Assembly (NCBI GenBank): GCA_037349105.1 | Contig: JAYJMM010000041.1 | Span: 1,178,001 to 1,242,000, forward strand | DNA from: Limnomonas spitsbergensis | Lineage: Eukaryota > Chlorophyta > Chlorophyceae > Chlamydomonadales | Reading direction: 5' to 3' | Length of the DNA: 64,000 nt | In this document: in pieces, positions 1-11,300 of the stretch | Layout: the number at the start of each line of letters is the position of its first letter | Numbering within the stretch: the stretch's first letter is position 1 | Translations under genes and position numbers: made by a program | Notes under the pieces: model-generated | Seen by the model: the letters and a program-made list of their open reading frames with translations, nothing else | What the model was told of the DNA's origin: nothing | Databases searched by the model: none

Positions 1-1126
1 GACTGGTCCACAGCTGTTCTGGGGTAAGGGTGAGGGGTGGGAGGGAGGAGGCAGCTGACTGATCCACAGCTGTTCTGGGGTAAGGGTGAAGGGTGGGAGG
101 GAGGCTGCAGCTGACTGGTCCACAGATGTTCTGGGGTAAGGGTGAAGGGTGGGAGGGAGGAGGCAGCTGACTGATCCACAGCTGTTCTGGGGTAAGGGTG
201 AGGGGTGGGAGGGAGGAGGCAGCTGACTGGTCACAGCTGTTCTGGGGTAAGGGTGAAGGGTGGGAGGGAGGAGGCAAGTTACTGATCCACAGCTGTTCTG
301 GGGTAAGGGTGAGGGGTAGGAGGGAGGAGGCAGCTGACTGATCAACAGCTGTTCTGGGGTTAGGGTGAGGGGTAGGAGGGAGGAGGCAGCTGACTGATCC
401 ACAGCTGTTCTGGGGTAAGGGTGAGGGGTGGGAGGGAGGAGGCAGCTGACTGATCCACAGCTGTTATGGGGTAAGGGTGAAGGGTGGGAGGGAGGCTGCA
501 GCTGACTGGTCCACAGATGTTCTGGGGTAAGGGTGAAGGGTGGGAGGGAGGAGGCAGCTCACTGATCCACAGCTGTTCTGGGGTAAGGGTGGGGATTGGG
601 AGGGAGGAGGCAGCTGACTGGTCCACAGCTGTTCTGGGTGGGAGGGAGGAGGCATGCTACTGATCCACAGCTGTTCTGGGGTAAGGGTGAGGGGTAGGAG
701 GGAGGAGGCAGCTGACTGGTCCACAGCTGTTCTGGGGTAAGGGTGAGGGGTAGGAGGGAGGAGGCAGGTTACTGATCCACAGCTGTTCTGGGGTAAGGGT
801 GAGGGGTGGGAGGGAGGAGGCAGCTGACTGGTCCACAGCTGTTCTGGGGTAAGGGTGAAGGGTGGGAGGGAGGAGGCAGCTGACTGGTCCACAGCTGTTC
901 TGGGGTAAGGGTGAAGGGTGGGAGGGAGGAGGCAGGCTACTGATCCACAGCTGTTCTGGGGTAAGGGTGAGGGGTAGGAGGGAGGAGGCAGGTTACTGAT
1001 CCACAGCTGTTCTGGGGTAAGGGTGAGGGGTAGGAGGGAGGATGCAGCTGACTGATCCACAGCTGTTCTGGGGTAAGGGTGAAGGGTGGGAGGGAGGAGG
1101 CAGCTCACTGATCCACAGCTGTTCTG
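1..1126 (+). repeat. Satellite A, segment 1 (about 20 copies of a 56-bp unit)
   Basis: Tandem 56-bp units run head to tail from the first base, so the array continues beyond the left edge. A typical unit starts GACTGATCCACAGCTG, continues with TTCTGGGGTAAGGGTG, and ends in a run of GGG blocks (GGGTGGGAGGGAGGAGG) followed by CAGCT. Units differ by a few substitutions (GACTGG/GACTGA, GGTTAGGG/GGTAAGGG, GCAGCTC, GCAAGTT, GCAGGCT, GCTGCAG). A 43-bp unit with a 13-bp deletion lies near 616-658. The + strand is strongly G-rich and the consensus has no CpG. I see no gene here. The long reverse-strand ORFs come from the repeat and are not genes. Confidence 0.95.
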
Positions 1127-1170
1127 AGATAAGGGGTAGGATGTGCAGCCTAGCACACGAGGGGGCAGGG

Positions 1171-1183
1171 TTCCAGAATATTC
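1171..1183. promoter_or_regulatory. Perfect three-box heat-shock element in the A-inserts
   Basis: TTCCAGAATATTC matches the canonical alternating TTC-nn-GAA-nn-TTC heat-shock factor site exactly. The same site is intact in all five A-inserts, at 1171, 7382, 14768, 19744 and 23503 (13 bp each). It lies inside the longest block identical between A-inserts and B-inserts. The motif match is read directly from the sequence. That a heat-shock factor binds here, or that transcription starts nearby, is inference: no TATA box or defined transcript is visible. Confidence 0.5.
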
Positions 1184-1207
1184 TTACGAGTTGTCCTGCC
1201 CAGTGGG

Positions 1208-1368
1208 CTGGAGGGTTTAGGACCCAGGGGTTGAGTGCAAGGCTGGAGGGTTTAGGACCTAGGGGTTGAGTGCAAGGCTGGAGGACTCAGGATACAGGGT
1301 TGGTGGAAAGGCTGGATGGCTCAGGACCTAGGAATTGAAAGGAAAGCTGGAGGGTTCAGGCAATGCAG
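1208..1368 (+). repeat. 35-bp minisatellite inside A-insert
   Basis: There are 4.6 imperfect copies starting at 1208, 1243, 1278, 1312 and 1347. Each begins CTGGAGGGTTTAGGAC or a close variant, with a period of 35 bp (one 34-bp unit). The repeat is present at the same place in all five A-inserts. It separates two diverged copies of one ~40-bp segment that is single-copy in the B-insert (about 1178-1215 and 1374-1415). It therefore probably arose by local duplication within the shared module. Confidence 0.8.
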
Positions 1369-1580
1369 GGTTTGCGAATTTTTCTAAGGATACTGTACTG
1401 CCATGTGGGCCTCATGTACATCTTAATACATGGATGGTACAAGGCAGGTACAGCAAGCAATGCCCAGGTTGACTCACAACTCCTACTCCTACAGATTTTA
1501 TCTTTGGTATGGGTGCTTTGATTAAAGTGTGCAAGACACAATATACGAAAGCTACGAAGTGACGGATGCAAGGTGGTGTG

Positions 1581-1714
1581 GAGAAAGGCGATGTGTCTGG
1601 CCATGAACTGGGACAGGTGATGGGGGGAGAGGGGATGTGTCTGGCCATGAGCTGGGACAGGTGATAGGGGGAGAGGGGATGTGTCTGGCCATGAGCTGGG
1701 ACAGGTGATGGGGG
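1581..1714 (+). repeat. Short block of 44-bp satellite C, block I of A-insert
   Basis: About three units of the 44-bp sequence (TGGCCATGAGCTGGGACAGG, then a G-rich stretch and GATGTGTC) are embedded in the insert. The same unit forms the long array at 32377-33188. Equivalent blocks occur in the other four A-inserts. Confidence 0.85.
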
Positions 1715-2022
1715 CAGGGCATTGATGTGCATTTATTTGGTGCATTTATTTGGTGCTTACTGGCGGGAACGTGGACTTGAGCTTGCAAGATGATAGGCCT
1801 CTTGGTTGGAGACTTGGGATGTTGGTTGATCTTCTAAAAATAGGGAAGAAAGGTACAGTAAGTAGGTGGAGAGCTGGCCAGATGTGGAGTGAAAGGATAT
1901 GAAGCAGCTGACCAACATGCCAAAAATGTAAATGGCCCTGGGCTGGCAGGTGCAGAGGTGAGGAGGGTAAGGGTGAGGGTTGGGAGGGAGGATGCAGCTG
2001 ACTGATCCATACCTGTTCTGGC

Positions 2023-2144
2023 TGGGACAGGTGGTGGGGGAAGAGGGGATGTGTCTGGCCATGAGCTGGTGCAGGTGGTGGGGGGAGAGGGGATGTGTCT
2101 GGCCATGGGCTGGGACAGGTGATGGGGGGAGAGGGGACGTGTCT
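2023..2144 (+). repeat. Short block of 44-bp satellite C, block II of A-insert
   Basis: About 2.8 units of the 44-bp repeat lie directly between a degenerate 56-bp unit (ending CTGTTCTGG) and the resumed satellite A array (starting ACAGCTGTTCTGG). Both junctions fall at short matches between the two units (CTGG and TCT). This is the pattern expected from template switching or microhomology joining. Confidence 0.8.
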
Positions 2145-5100
2145 ACAGCTGTTCTGGGGTAAGGGTGAGGATTGGGAGGGAGGAGGCAGCTGACTGGTCC
2201 ACAGCTGTTCTGGGGTAAGGGTGAAGGGTGGGAGGGAGAAGGCAGCTGACTGATCCACAGCTGTTCTGGGGTAAGGGTGAGGGGTAGGAGGGAGGAGGCA
2301 GCTGACTGATCCACAGCTGTTCTGGGGTAAGGGTAAGGATTGGGAGGGAGGAGGCAGCTGACTGATCCACAGCTGTTCTGGGGTAAGGGTGGAGGGTGGG
2401 AGGGAGGAGGCAGCTGACTGATCCACAGCTGTTCTGGGGTAAGGGTGAAGGGTGGGAGGGAGGAGGCAGCTGACTGATCCACAGCTGTTCTGGGGTAAGG
2501 GTGAAGGGTGGGAGGGAGGAGGCAGCTCACTGATCCACAGCTGTTCTGGGGTAAGGGTGGGGATTGGGAGGGAGGAGGCAGCTGACTGGTCCACAGCTGT
2601 TCTGGGGTAAGGGTGGAGGGTGGGAGGGAGGAGGCAGCTGACTGATCCACAGCTGTTCTGGGGTAAGGGTGAGGGGTGGGAGGGAGGAGGCAGCTGACTG
2701 ATCCACAGCTGTTCTGGGGTTAGGGTGAAGGGTGGGAGGGAGGAGGCAGCTGACTGGTGCACAGCTGTTCTGGGGTAAGGGTGAAGGGTGGGAGGGAGGA
2801 GGCAAGTTACTGATCCACAGCTGTTCTGGGGTAAGGGTGAGGGGTAGGAGGGAGGAGGCAGCTGACTGATCCACAGCTGTTCTGGGGTAAGGGTGAGGGG
2901 TGGGAGGGAGGAGGCAGCTGACTGATCCACAGCTGTTCTGGGGTAAGGGTGAAGGGTGGGAGGGAGGCTGCAGCTGACTGGTCCACAGATGTTCTGGGGT
3001 AAGGGTGAAGGGTGGGAGGGAGGAGGCAGCTCACTGATCCACAGCTGTTCTGGGGTAAGGGTGGGGATTGGGAGGGAGGAGGCAGCTGACTGGTCCACAG
3101 CTGTTCTGGGGTAAGGGTGGAGGGTGGGAGGGAGGAGGCAGCTGACTGATCCACAGCTGTTCTGGGGTAAGGGTGAGGGGTGGGAGGGAGGAGGCAGCTG
3201 ACTGGTCCACAGCTGTTCTGGGGTAAGGGTGAAGGGTGGGAGGGAGGAGGCAAGTTACTGATCCACAGCTGTTCTGGGGTAAGGGTGAGGGGTAGGAGGG
3301 AGGAGGCAGCTGACTGATCAACAGCTGTTCTGGGGTTAGGGTGAAGGGTGGGAGGGAGGAGGCAGCTGACTGGTCCACAGCTGTTCTGGGGTAAGGGTGA
3401 AGGGTGGGAGGGAGGGGGCAGCTGACTGGTCCACAGCTGTTCTGGGGTAAGGGTGAGGATTGGGAGGGAGGAGACAGCTGACTGGTCCACAGCTGTTCTG
3501 GGGTAAGGGTGGAGGGTGGGAGGGAGAAGGCAGTTGACTGATCCACAGCTGTTCTGGGGTAAGGGTGAGGGGTAGGAGGGAGGAGGCAGCTGACTGATCC
3601 ACAGCTGTTATGGGGTAAGGGTAAGGATTGGGAGGGAGGAGGCAGCTGACTGATCCACAGCTGTTCTGGGGTAAGGGTGGAGGGTGGGAGGGAGGAGGCA
3701 GCTGACTGATCCACAGCTGTTCTGGGGTAAGGGTGAAGGGTGGGAGGGAGGAGGCAGCTGACTGATCCACAGCTGTTCTGGGGTAAGGGTGAAGGGTGGG
3801 AGGGAGGAGGCAGCTGACTGGTCCACAGCTGTTCTGGGGTAAGGGTGAAGGGTGGGAGGGAGGAGGCAGCTGACTGGTCCACAGCTGTTCTGGGGTAAGG
3901 GTGAAGGGTGGGAGGGAGGGGGCAGCTGACTGGTCCACAGCTGTTCTGGGGTAAGGGTGAGGATTGGGAGGGAGGAGGCAGCTGACTGGTCCACAGCTGT
4001 TCTGGGGTAAGGGTGGAGGGTGGGAGGGAGGAGGCAGGCTACTGATCCACAGCTGTTCTGGGGTAAGGGTGAGGGGTAGGAGGGAGGAGGCAGGTTACTG
4101 ATCCACAGCTGTTCTGGGGTAAGGGTGAGGGGTAGGAGGGAGGATGCAGCTGACTGATCCACAGCTGTTCTGGGGTAAGGGTGAAGGGTGGGAGGGAGGA
4201 GGCAGGCTACTGATCCACAGCTGTTCTGGGGTAAGGGTGAGGGGTACGAGGGAGGAGGCAGGTTACTGATCCACAGCTGTTATGGGGTAAGGGTGAGGAT
4301 TGGGAGGGAGGAGGCAGCTGACTGGTCCACAGCTGTTCTGGGGTAAGGGTGGAGGGTGGGAGGGAGGAGGCAGCTGACTGGTCCACAGATGTTCTGGGGT
4401 AAGGGTGAAGGGTGGGAGGGAGGAGGCAGCTCACTGATCCACAGCAGTTCTGGGGTAAGGGTGAGGATTGGGAGGGAGGAGGCAGCTGACTGGTCCACAG
4501 CTGTTCTGGGTGGGAGGGAGGAGGCAGGCTACTGATCCACAACTGTTCTGGGGTAAGGGTGAGGGGTAGGAGGGAGGAGGCAGCTGACTGGTCCACAGCT
4601 GTTCTGGGTTAAGGGTGAGGGGTAGGAGGGAGGAGGCAGGTTACTGATCCACAGCTGTTCTGGGGTAATGGTAAGGGTGGGAGGGAGGAGGCAGCTCACC
4701 GATCCACAGCTGTTCTGGGGTAAGGGTGAGGATTGGGAGGGAGGAGGCAGCTGACTGGTCCACAGCTGTTCTGGGGTAAGGGTGGAGGGTGGGAGGGAGG
4801 AGGCAGCTGACTGATCCACAGCTGTTCTGGGGTAAGGGTGAGGGGTGGGAGGGAGGAGGCAGCTGACTGATCCACAGCTGTTCTGGGGTTAGGGTGAAGG
4901 GTGGGAGGGAGGTGGCAGCTGACTCGTGCACAGCTGTTCTGGGGTAAGGGTGAAGGGTGGGAGGGAGGAGGCAAGTTACTGATCCACAGCTGTTCTGGGG
5001 TAAGGGTGAGGGGTAGGAGGGAGGAGGCAGCTGACTGATCCACAGCTGTTCTGGGGTAAGGGTGAGGGGTGGGAGGGAGGAGGCAGCTGACTGATCCGCA

Positions 5101-7337
5101 GCTGTTCTGGGGTAAGGGTGAAGGGTGGGAGGGAGGCTGCAGCTGACTGATCCACAGCTGTTCTGGGGTAAGGGTGAGGGGTGGGAGGGAGGAGGCAGCT
5201 CACTGATCCACAGCTGTTCTGGGGTAAGGGTGGGGATTGGGAGGGAGGAGGCAGCTGACTGGTCCACAGCTGTTCTGGGGTAAGGGTGGAGGGTGGGAGG
5301 GAGGAGGCAGCTGACTGATCCACAGCTGTTCTGGGGTAAGGGTGAGGGGTGGGAGGGAGGAGGCAGCTGACTGGTCCACAGCTGTTCTGGGGTAAGGGTG
5401 AAGGGTGGGAGGGAGGAGGCAGCTGACTGGTGCACAGCTGTTCTGGGGTAAGGGTGAAGGGTGGGAGGGAGGAGGCAAGTTACTGATCCACAGCTGTTCT
5501 GGGGTAAGGGTGAGGGGTAGGAGGGAGGAGGCAGCTGACTGATCCACAGCTGTTCTGGGGTAAGGGTGAGGGGTGGGAGGGAGGAGGCAGCTGACTGATC
5601 CACAGCTGTTATGGGGTAAGGGTGAAGGGTGGGAGGGAGGCTGCAGCTGACTGGTCCACAGATGTTCTGGGGTAAGGGTGAAGGGTGGGAGGGAGGAGGC
5701 AGCTCACTGATCCACAGCTGTTATGGGGTAAGGGTGGGGATTGGGAGGGAGGAGGCAGCTGACTGGTCCACAGCTGTTCTGGGGTAAGGGTGGAGGGTGG
5801 GAGGGAGGAGGCAGCTGACTGATCCACAGCTGTTCTGGGGTAAGGGTGAGGGGTGGGAGGGAGGAGGCAGCTGACTGGTCCACAGCTGTTCTGGGGTAAG
5901 GGTGAAGGGTGGGAGGGAGGAGGCAAGTTACTGATCCACAGCTGTTACTGGGGTAAGGGTGAGGGGTAGGAGGGAGGAGGCAGCTGACTGATCCACAGCT
6001 GTTCTGGGGTTAGGGTGAAGGGTGGGAGGGAGGAGGCAGCTGACTGGTCCACAGCTGTTCTGGGGTAAGGGTGAAGGGTGGGAGGGAGGGGGCAGCTGAT
6101 TGGTCCACAGCTGTTCTGGGGTAAGGGTGAGGATTGGGAGGGAGGAGACAGCTGACTGGTCCACAGCTGTTCTGGGGTAAGGGTGGAGGGTGGGAGGGAG
6201 AAGGCAGCTGACTGATCCACAGCTGTTCTGGGGTAAGTGTGAGGGGTGGGAGGGAGGAGGCAGGCTACTGATCCACAGCTGTTCTGGGGTAAGGGTGGGG
6301 ATTGGGAGGGAGGAGGCAGCTGACTGGTCCACAGCTGTTCTGGGGTAAGGGTGGAGGGTGGGAGGGAGGAGGCAGCTGACTGATCCACAGCTGTTCTGGG
6401 GTAAGAGTGAGGGGTGGGAGGGAGGAGGCAGCTGACTGGTCCACAGCTGTTCTGGGGTAAGGGTGAAGGGTGGGAGGGAGGAGGCAGCTGACTGGTGCAC
6501 AGGTGTTCTGGGGTAAGGGTGAAGGGTGGGAGGGAGGAGGCAAGTTACTGATCCACAGCTGTTCTGGGGTAAGGGTGAGGGGTAGGAGGGAGGAGGCAGC
6601 TGACTGATCCACAGCTGTTCTGGGGTAAGGGTGAGGGGTGGGAGGGAGGAGGCAGCTGACTGATCCACAGCTGTTATGGGGTAAGGGTGAAGGGTGGGAG
6701 GGAGGCTGCAGCTGACTGGTCCACAGATGTTCTGGGGTAAGGGTGAAGGGTGGGAGGGAGGAGGCAGCTCACTGATCCACAGCTGTTCTGGGGTAAGGGT
6801 GGGGATTGGGAGGGAGGAGGCAGCTGACTGGTCCACAGCTGTTCTGGGTGGGAGGGAGGATGGCATGCTACTGATCCACAGCTGTTCTGGGGTAAGGGTG
6901 AGGGGTAGGAGGGAGGAGGCAGCTGACTGGTCCACAGCTGTTCTGGGGTAAGGGTGAGGGGTAGGAGGGAGGAGGCATGTTACTGATCCACAGCTGTTCT
7001 GGGGTAAGGGTGAGGGGTGGGAGGGAGGAGGCAGCTGACTGGTCCACAGCTGTTCTGGGGTAAGGGTGAAGGGTGGGAGGGAGGAGGCAGCTGACTGGTC
7101 CACAGCTGTTCTGGGGTAAGGGTGAAGGGTGGGAGGGAGGAGGCAGGCTACTGATCCACAGCTGTTCTGGGGTAAGGGTGAGGGGTAGGAGGGAGGAGGC
7201 AGGTTACTGATCCACAGCTGTTCTGGGGTAAGGGTGAGGGGTAGGAGGGAGGATGCAGCTGACTGATCCACATCTGTTCTGGGGTAAGGGTGAAGGGTGG
7301 GAGGGAGGAGGCAGCTCACTGATCCACAGCTGTTCTG
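2145..7337 (+). repeat. Satellite A, segment 2 (about 93 units)
   Basis: Uninterrupted 56-bp units with the same sub-variants as segment 1. The 43-bp deletion unit recurs near 4490-4532, followed by GCAGGCT, and near 6830-6872, followed by GCATGCT. The second lies about 490 bp before the next insert, the same position as in segment 1. These markers show that blocks of many units were copied together. I see no gene. Confidence 0.95.
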
Positions 7338-8354
7338 AGATAAGGGGTAGGATGTGCAGCCTAGCACACGAGGGGGCAGGGTTCCAGAATATTCTTACGA
7401 GTTGTCCTGCCCAGTGGGCTGGAGGGTTTAGGACTCAGGGGTTGAGTGCAAGGCTGGAGGGTTTAGGACCTAGGGGTTGAGTGCAAGGCTGGAGGACTTA
7501 GGATACAGGGTTGGTGGAAAGGCTGGATGGCTCAGGACCTAGGAATTGAAAGGAAAGCTGGAGGGTTCAGGCAATGCAGGGTTTGCGAATTTTCTAAGGA
7601 TACTGTACTGCCATGTGGGCCTCATGTACATCTTAATACATGGATGGTACAAGGCAGGTACAGCAAGCAATGCCCAGGTTGACTCACAACTCCTACTCCT
7701 ACAGATTTTATCTTTGGTATGGGTGCTTTGATTAAAGTGTGCAAGACACAATATACGAAAGCTACGAAGTGACGGATGCAAGGTGGTGTGGAGAAAGGCG
7801 ATGTGTCTGGCCATGAACTGGGACAGGTGATGGGGAGAGAGGGGATGTGTCTGGCCATGAGCTGGGACAGGTGATGGGGGGAGAGGGGATGTGTCTGGCC
7901 ATGAGCTGGGACAGGTGATGGGGGCAGGGCATTGATGTGCATTTATTTGGTGCATTTATTTGGTGCTTACTGGCGGGAACGTGGACTTGAGCTTGCAAGA
8001 TGATAGGCCTCTTGGTTGGAGACTTGGGATGTTGGTTGATCTTCTGAAAATAGGGAAGAAAGGTACAGTAAGTAGGTGGAGAGCTGGCCAGATGTGGAGT
8101 GAAAGGATATGAAGCAGCTGACCAACATGCCAAAAATGTAAATGGCCCTGGGCTGGCAGGTGCAGAGGTGAGGAGGGTAAGGGTGAGGGTTGGGAGGGAG
8201 GATGCAGCTGACTGATCCATACCTGTTCTGGCTGGGACAGGTGGTGGGGGAAGAGGGGATGTGTCTGGCCATGAGCTGGTGCAGGTGGTGGGGGGAGAGG
8301 GGATGTGTCTGGCCATGGGCTGGGACAGGTGATGGGGGGAGAGGGGACGTGTCT
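7338..8354 (+). repeat. A-insert copy 2
   Basis: 1017-bp copy of the composite insert described at 1127, with the same internal order. The heat-shock element is at 7382-7394 and the 35-bp minisatellite follows. Two private changes are GACTCAGGGG near 7432 and GGGGAGAGAGG in the first satellite C block. It lies 6211 bp after copy 1. Confidence 0.9.
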
Positions 8355-11300
8355 ACAGCTGTTCTGGGGTAAGGGTGAGGATTGGGAGGGAGGAGGCAGC
8401 TGACTGGTCCACAGCTGTTCTGGGGTAAGGGTGAAGGGTGGGAGGGAGAAGGCAGCTGACTGATCCACAGCTGTTCTGGGGTAAGGGTGAGGGGTAGGAG
8501 GGAGGAGGCAGCTGACTGATCCACAGCTGTTCTGGGGTAAGGGTAAGGATTGGGAGGGAGGAGGCAGCTGACTGATCCACAGCTGTTCTGGGGTAAGGGT
8601 GGAGGGTGGGAGGGAGGAGGCAGCTGACTGATCCACAGCTGTTCTGGGGTAAGGGTGAAGGGTGGGAGGGAGGAGGCAGCTGACTGATCCACAGCTGTTC
8701 TGGGGTAAGGGTGAAGGGTGGGAGGGAGGAGGCAGCTGACTGGTCCAAAGCTGTTCTGGGGTTAGGGTGAAGGGTGGGAGGGAGGAGGCAGCTGACTGGT
8801 CCACAGCTGTTCTGGGGTAAGGGTGAAGGGTGGGAGGGAGGGGGCAGCTGACTGGTCCACAGCTGTTCTGGGGTAAGGGTGAGGATTGGGAGGGAGGAGA
8901 CAGCTGACTGGTCCACAGCTGTTCTGGGGTAAGGGTGGAGGGTGGGAGGGAGAAGGCAGCTGACTGATCCACAGCTGTTCTGGGGTAAGGGTGAGGGGTG
9001 GGAGGGAGGAGGCAGGCTACTGATCCACAGCTGTTCTGGGGTAAGGGTGAGGATTGGGAGGGAGGAGGCAGCTGACTGGTCCATAGATGTTCTGGGGTAA
9101 GGGTGAAGGGTGGGAGGGAGGAGTCAGGCTACTGATCCACAGCTGTTCTGGGGTAAGGGTGAGGGGTACGAGGGAGGAGGCAGGTTACTGATCCACAGCT
9201 GTTATGGGGTAAGGGTGAGGATTGGGAGGGAGGAGGCAGCTGACTGGTCCACAGCTGTTCTGGGGTAAGGGTGGAGGGTGGGAGGGAGGCTGCAGCTGAC
9301 TGGTCCACAGATGTTCTGGGGTAAGGGTGAAGGGTGGGAGGGAGGAGGCAGCTCACTGATCCACAGCTGTTCTGGGGTAAGGGTGGGGATTGGGAGGGAG
9401 GAGGCAGCTGACTGGTCCACAGCTGTTCTGGGGTAAGGGTGGAGGGTGGGAGGGAGGAGGCAGCTGACTGATCCACAGCTGTTCTGGGGTAAGGGTGAAG
9501 GGTGGGAGGGAGGAGGCAGCTGACTGGTCCAAAGCTGTTCTGGGGTTAGGGTGAAGGGTGGGAGGGAGGAGGCAGCTCACTGATCCACAGCTGTTCTGGG
9601 GTAAGGGTGAGGATTGGGAGGGAGGAGGCAGCTGACTGGTCCACAGCTGTTCTGGGGTAAGGGTGGAGGGTGGGAGGGAGGAGGCAGCTGACTGATCCAC
9701 GGCTGTTCTGGGGTAAGGGTGAGGGGTGGGAGGGAGGAGGCAGCTGACTGATCCACAGCTGTTCTGGGGTTAGGGTGAAGGGTGGGAGGGAGGAGGCAGC
9801 TGACTCGTGCACAGCTGTTCTGGGGTAAGGGTGAAGGGTGGGAGGGAGGAGGCAAGTTACTGATCCACAGCTGTTCTGGGGTAAGGGTGAGGGGTAGGAG
9901 GGAGGAGGCAGCTGACTGATCCACAGCTGTTCTGGGGTAAGGGTGAGGGGTGGGAGGGAGGAGGCAGCTGACTGATCCGCAGCTGTTCTGGGGTAAGGGT
10001 GAAGGGTGGGAGGGAGGCTGCAGCTGACTGGTCCACAGCTGTTCTGGGGTAAGGGTGAAGGGTGGGAGGGAGGATGCAGCTCGACTGATCCACAGCTGTT
10101 CTGGGGTAAGGGTGGGGATTGGGAGGGAGGAGGCAGCTGACTGGTCCACAGCTGTTCTGGGGTAAGGGTGGAGGGTGGGAGGGAGGAGGCAGCTGACTGA
10201 TCCACAGCTGTTCTGGGGTAAGGGTGAGGGGTGGGAGGGAGGAGGCAGCTAACTGATCCAAAGCTGTTCTGGGGTTAGGGTGAAGGGTGGGAGGGAGGAG
10301 GCAGCTGACTGGTGCACAGCTGTTCTGGGGTAAGGGTGAAGGGTGGGAGGGAGGAGGCAAGTTACTGATCCACAGCTGTTCTGGGGTAAGGGTGAGGGGT
10401 AGGAGGGAGGAGGCAGCTGACTGGTCCACAGCTGTTCTGGGGTAAGGGTGAGGGGTGGGAGGGAGGAGGCAGCTGACTGATCCACAGCTGTTCTGGGGTA
10501 AGGGTGAAGGGTGGGAGGGAGGCTGCAGCTGACTGGTCCACAGATGTTCTGGGGTAAGGGTGAAGGGTGGGAGGGAGGAGGCAGCTGACTGATCCACAGC
10601 TGTTCTGGGGTAAGGGTGAGGGGTGGGAGGGAGGAGGCAGCTGACTGGTCCACAGCTGTTCTGGGGTAAGGGTGAAGGGTGGGAGGGAGGAGGCAAGTTA
10701 CTGATCCACAGCTGTTCTGGGGTAAGGGTGAGGGGTAGGAGGGAGGAGGCAGCTGACTGATCAACAGCTGTTCTGGGGTTAGGGTGAAGGGTGGGAGGGA
10801 GGAGGCAGCTGACTGGTCCACAGCTGTTCTGGGGTAAGGGTGAAGGGTGGGAGGGAGGGGGCAGCTGACTGGTCCACAGCTGTTCTGGGGTAAGGGTGAG
10901 GATTGGGAGGGAGGAGACAGCTGACTGGTCCACAGCTGTTCTGGGGTAAGGGTGGAGGGTGGGAGGGAGAAGGCAGTTGACTGATCCACAGCTGTTCTGG
11001 GGTAAGGGTGAGGGGTAGGAGGGAGGAGGCAGCTGACTGATCCACAGCTGTTCTGGGGTAAGGGTAAGGATTGGGAGGGAGGAGGCAGCTGACTGATCCA
11101 CAGCTGTTCTGGGGTAAGGGTGGAGGGTGGGAGGGAGGAGGCAGCTGACTGATCCACAGCTGTTCTGGGGTAAGGGTGAAGGGTGGGAGGGAGGAGGCAG
11201 CTGACTGATCCACAGCTGTTCTGGGGTAAGGGTGAAGGGTGGGAGGGAGGAGGCAGCTGACTGGTCCAAAGCTGTTCTGGGGTTAGGGTGAAGGGTGGGA

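Larger units (their letters stand above)
1127..2144 (+). repeat. A-insert copy 1 (composite ~1018-bp non-56-bp segment)
   Basis: The 56-bp pattern breaks after CTGTTCTG at 1126 and resumes with ACAGCTGTTCTGG at 2145. In order: a module homologous to the satellite B insert (1129-1538), split by a 35-bp minisatellite (1208-1368); a short block of the 44-bp satellite C unit (1581-1714); a relatively A/T-richer spacer with a duplicated GTGCATTTATTTG (about 1728-1755); one degenerate 56-bp unit (about 1966-2022); and a second satellite C block (2023-2144). This copy has one extra T in the T-run near 1380 compared with the other four copies. It shares GGCAGGTACAGC and CCAACATGCC with copy 2 but not with copies 3-5. 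No terminal inverted repeats or transposase are visible, so it is not obviously a transposon. Confidence 0.85.

Noticed and set aside
1..1126. Satellite A as degenerate vertebrate-type TTAGGG telomere repeats
   Set aside because: Only one GGTTAGGG occurs per variant unit, and the rest of the 56-bp unit is not heptameric or hexameric. The resemblance is limited to G-runs.
1165..1185. RNA polymerase III B-box in the shared module (GGTTCCAGA)
   Set aside because: It departs from GGTTCGANTCC at the conserved positions, and no A-box or T-run terminator is suitably placed. The heat-shock-element reading fits exactly.
1127..2144. A-insert and B-insert as transposons
   Set aside because: No terminal inverted repeats, target-site duplications, poly-A tail or transposase/reverse transcriptase were seen. 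Copies move only with their satellite blocks.
1746..3098. Long reverse-strand ORFs of repeated Pro/Ser/Leu-rich sequence throughout satellite A as cell-wall or mucin-like proteins
   Set aside because: The peptide period (56 residues) equals three repeat units, the same peptide appears in all three frames, and starts and stops follow unit variants. No splice structure, signal peptide or unique termini are seen.
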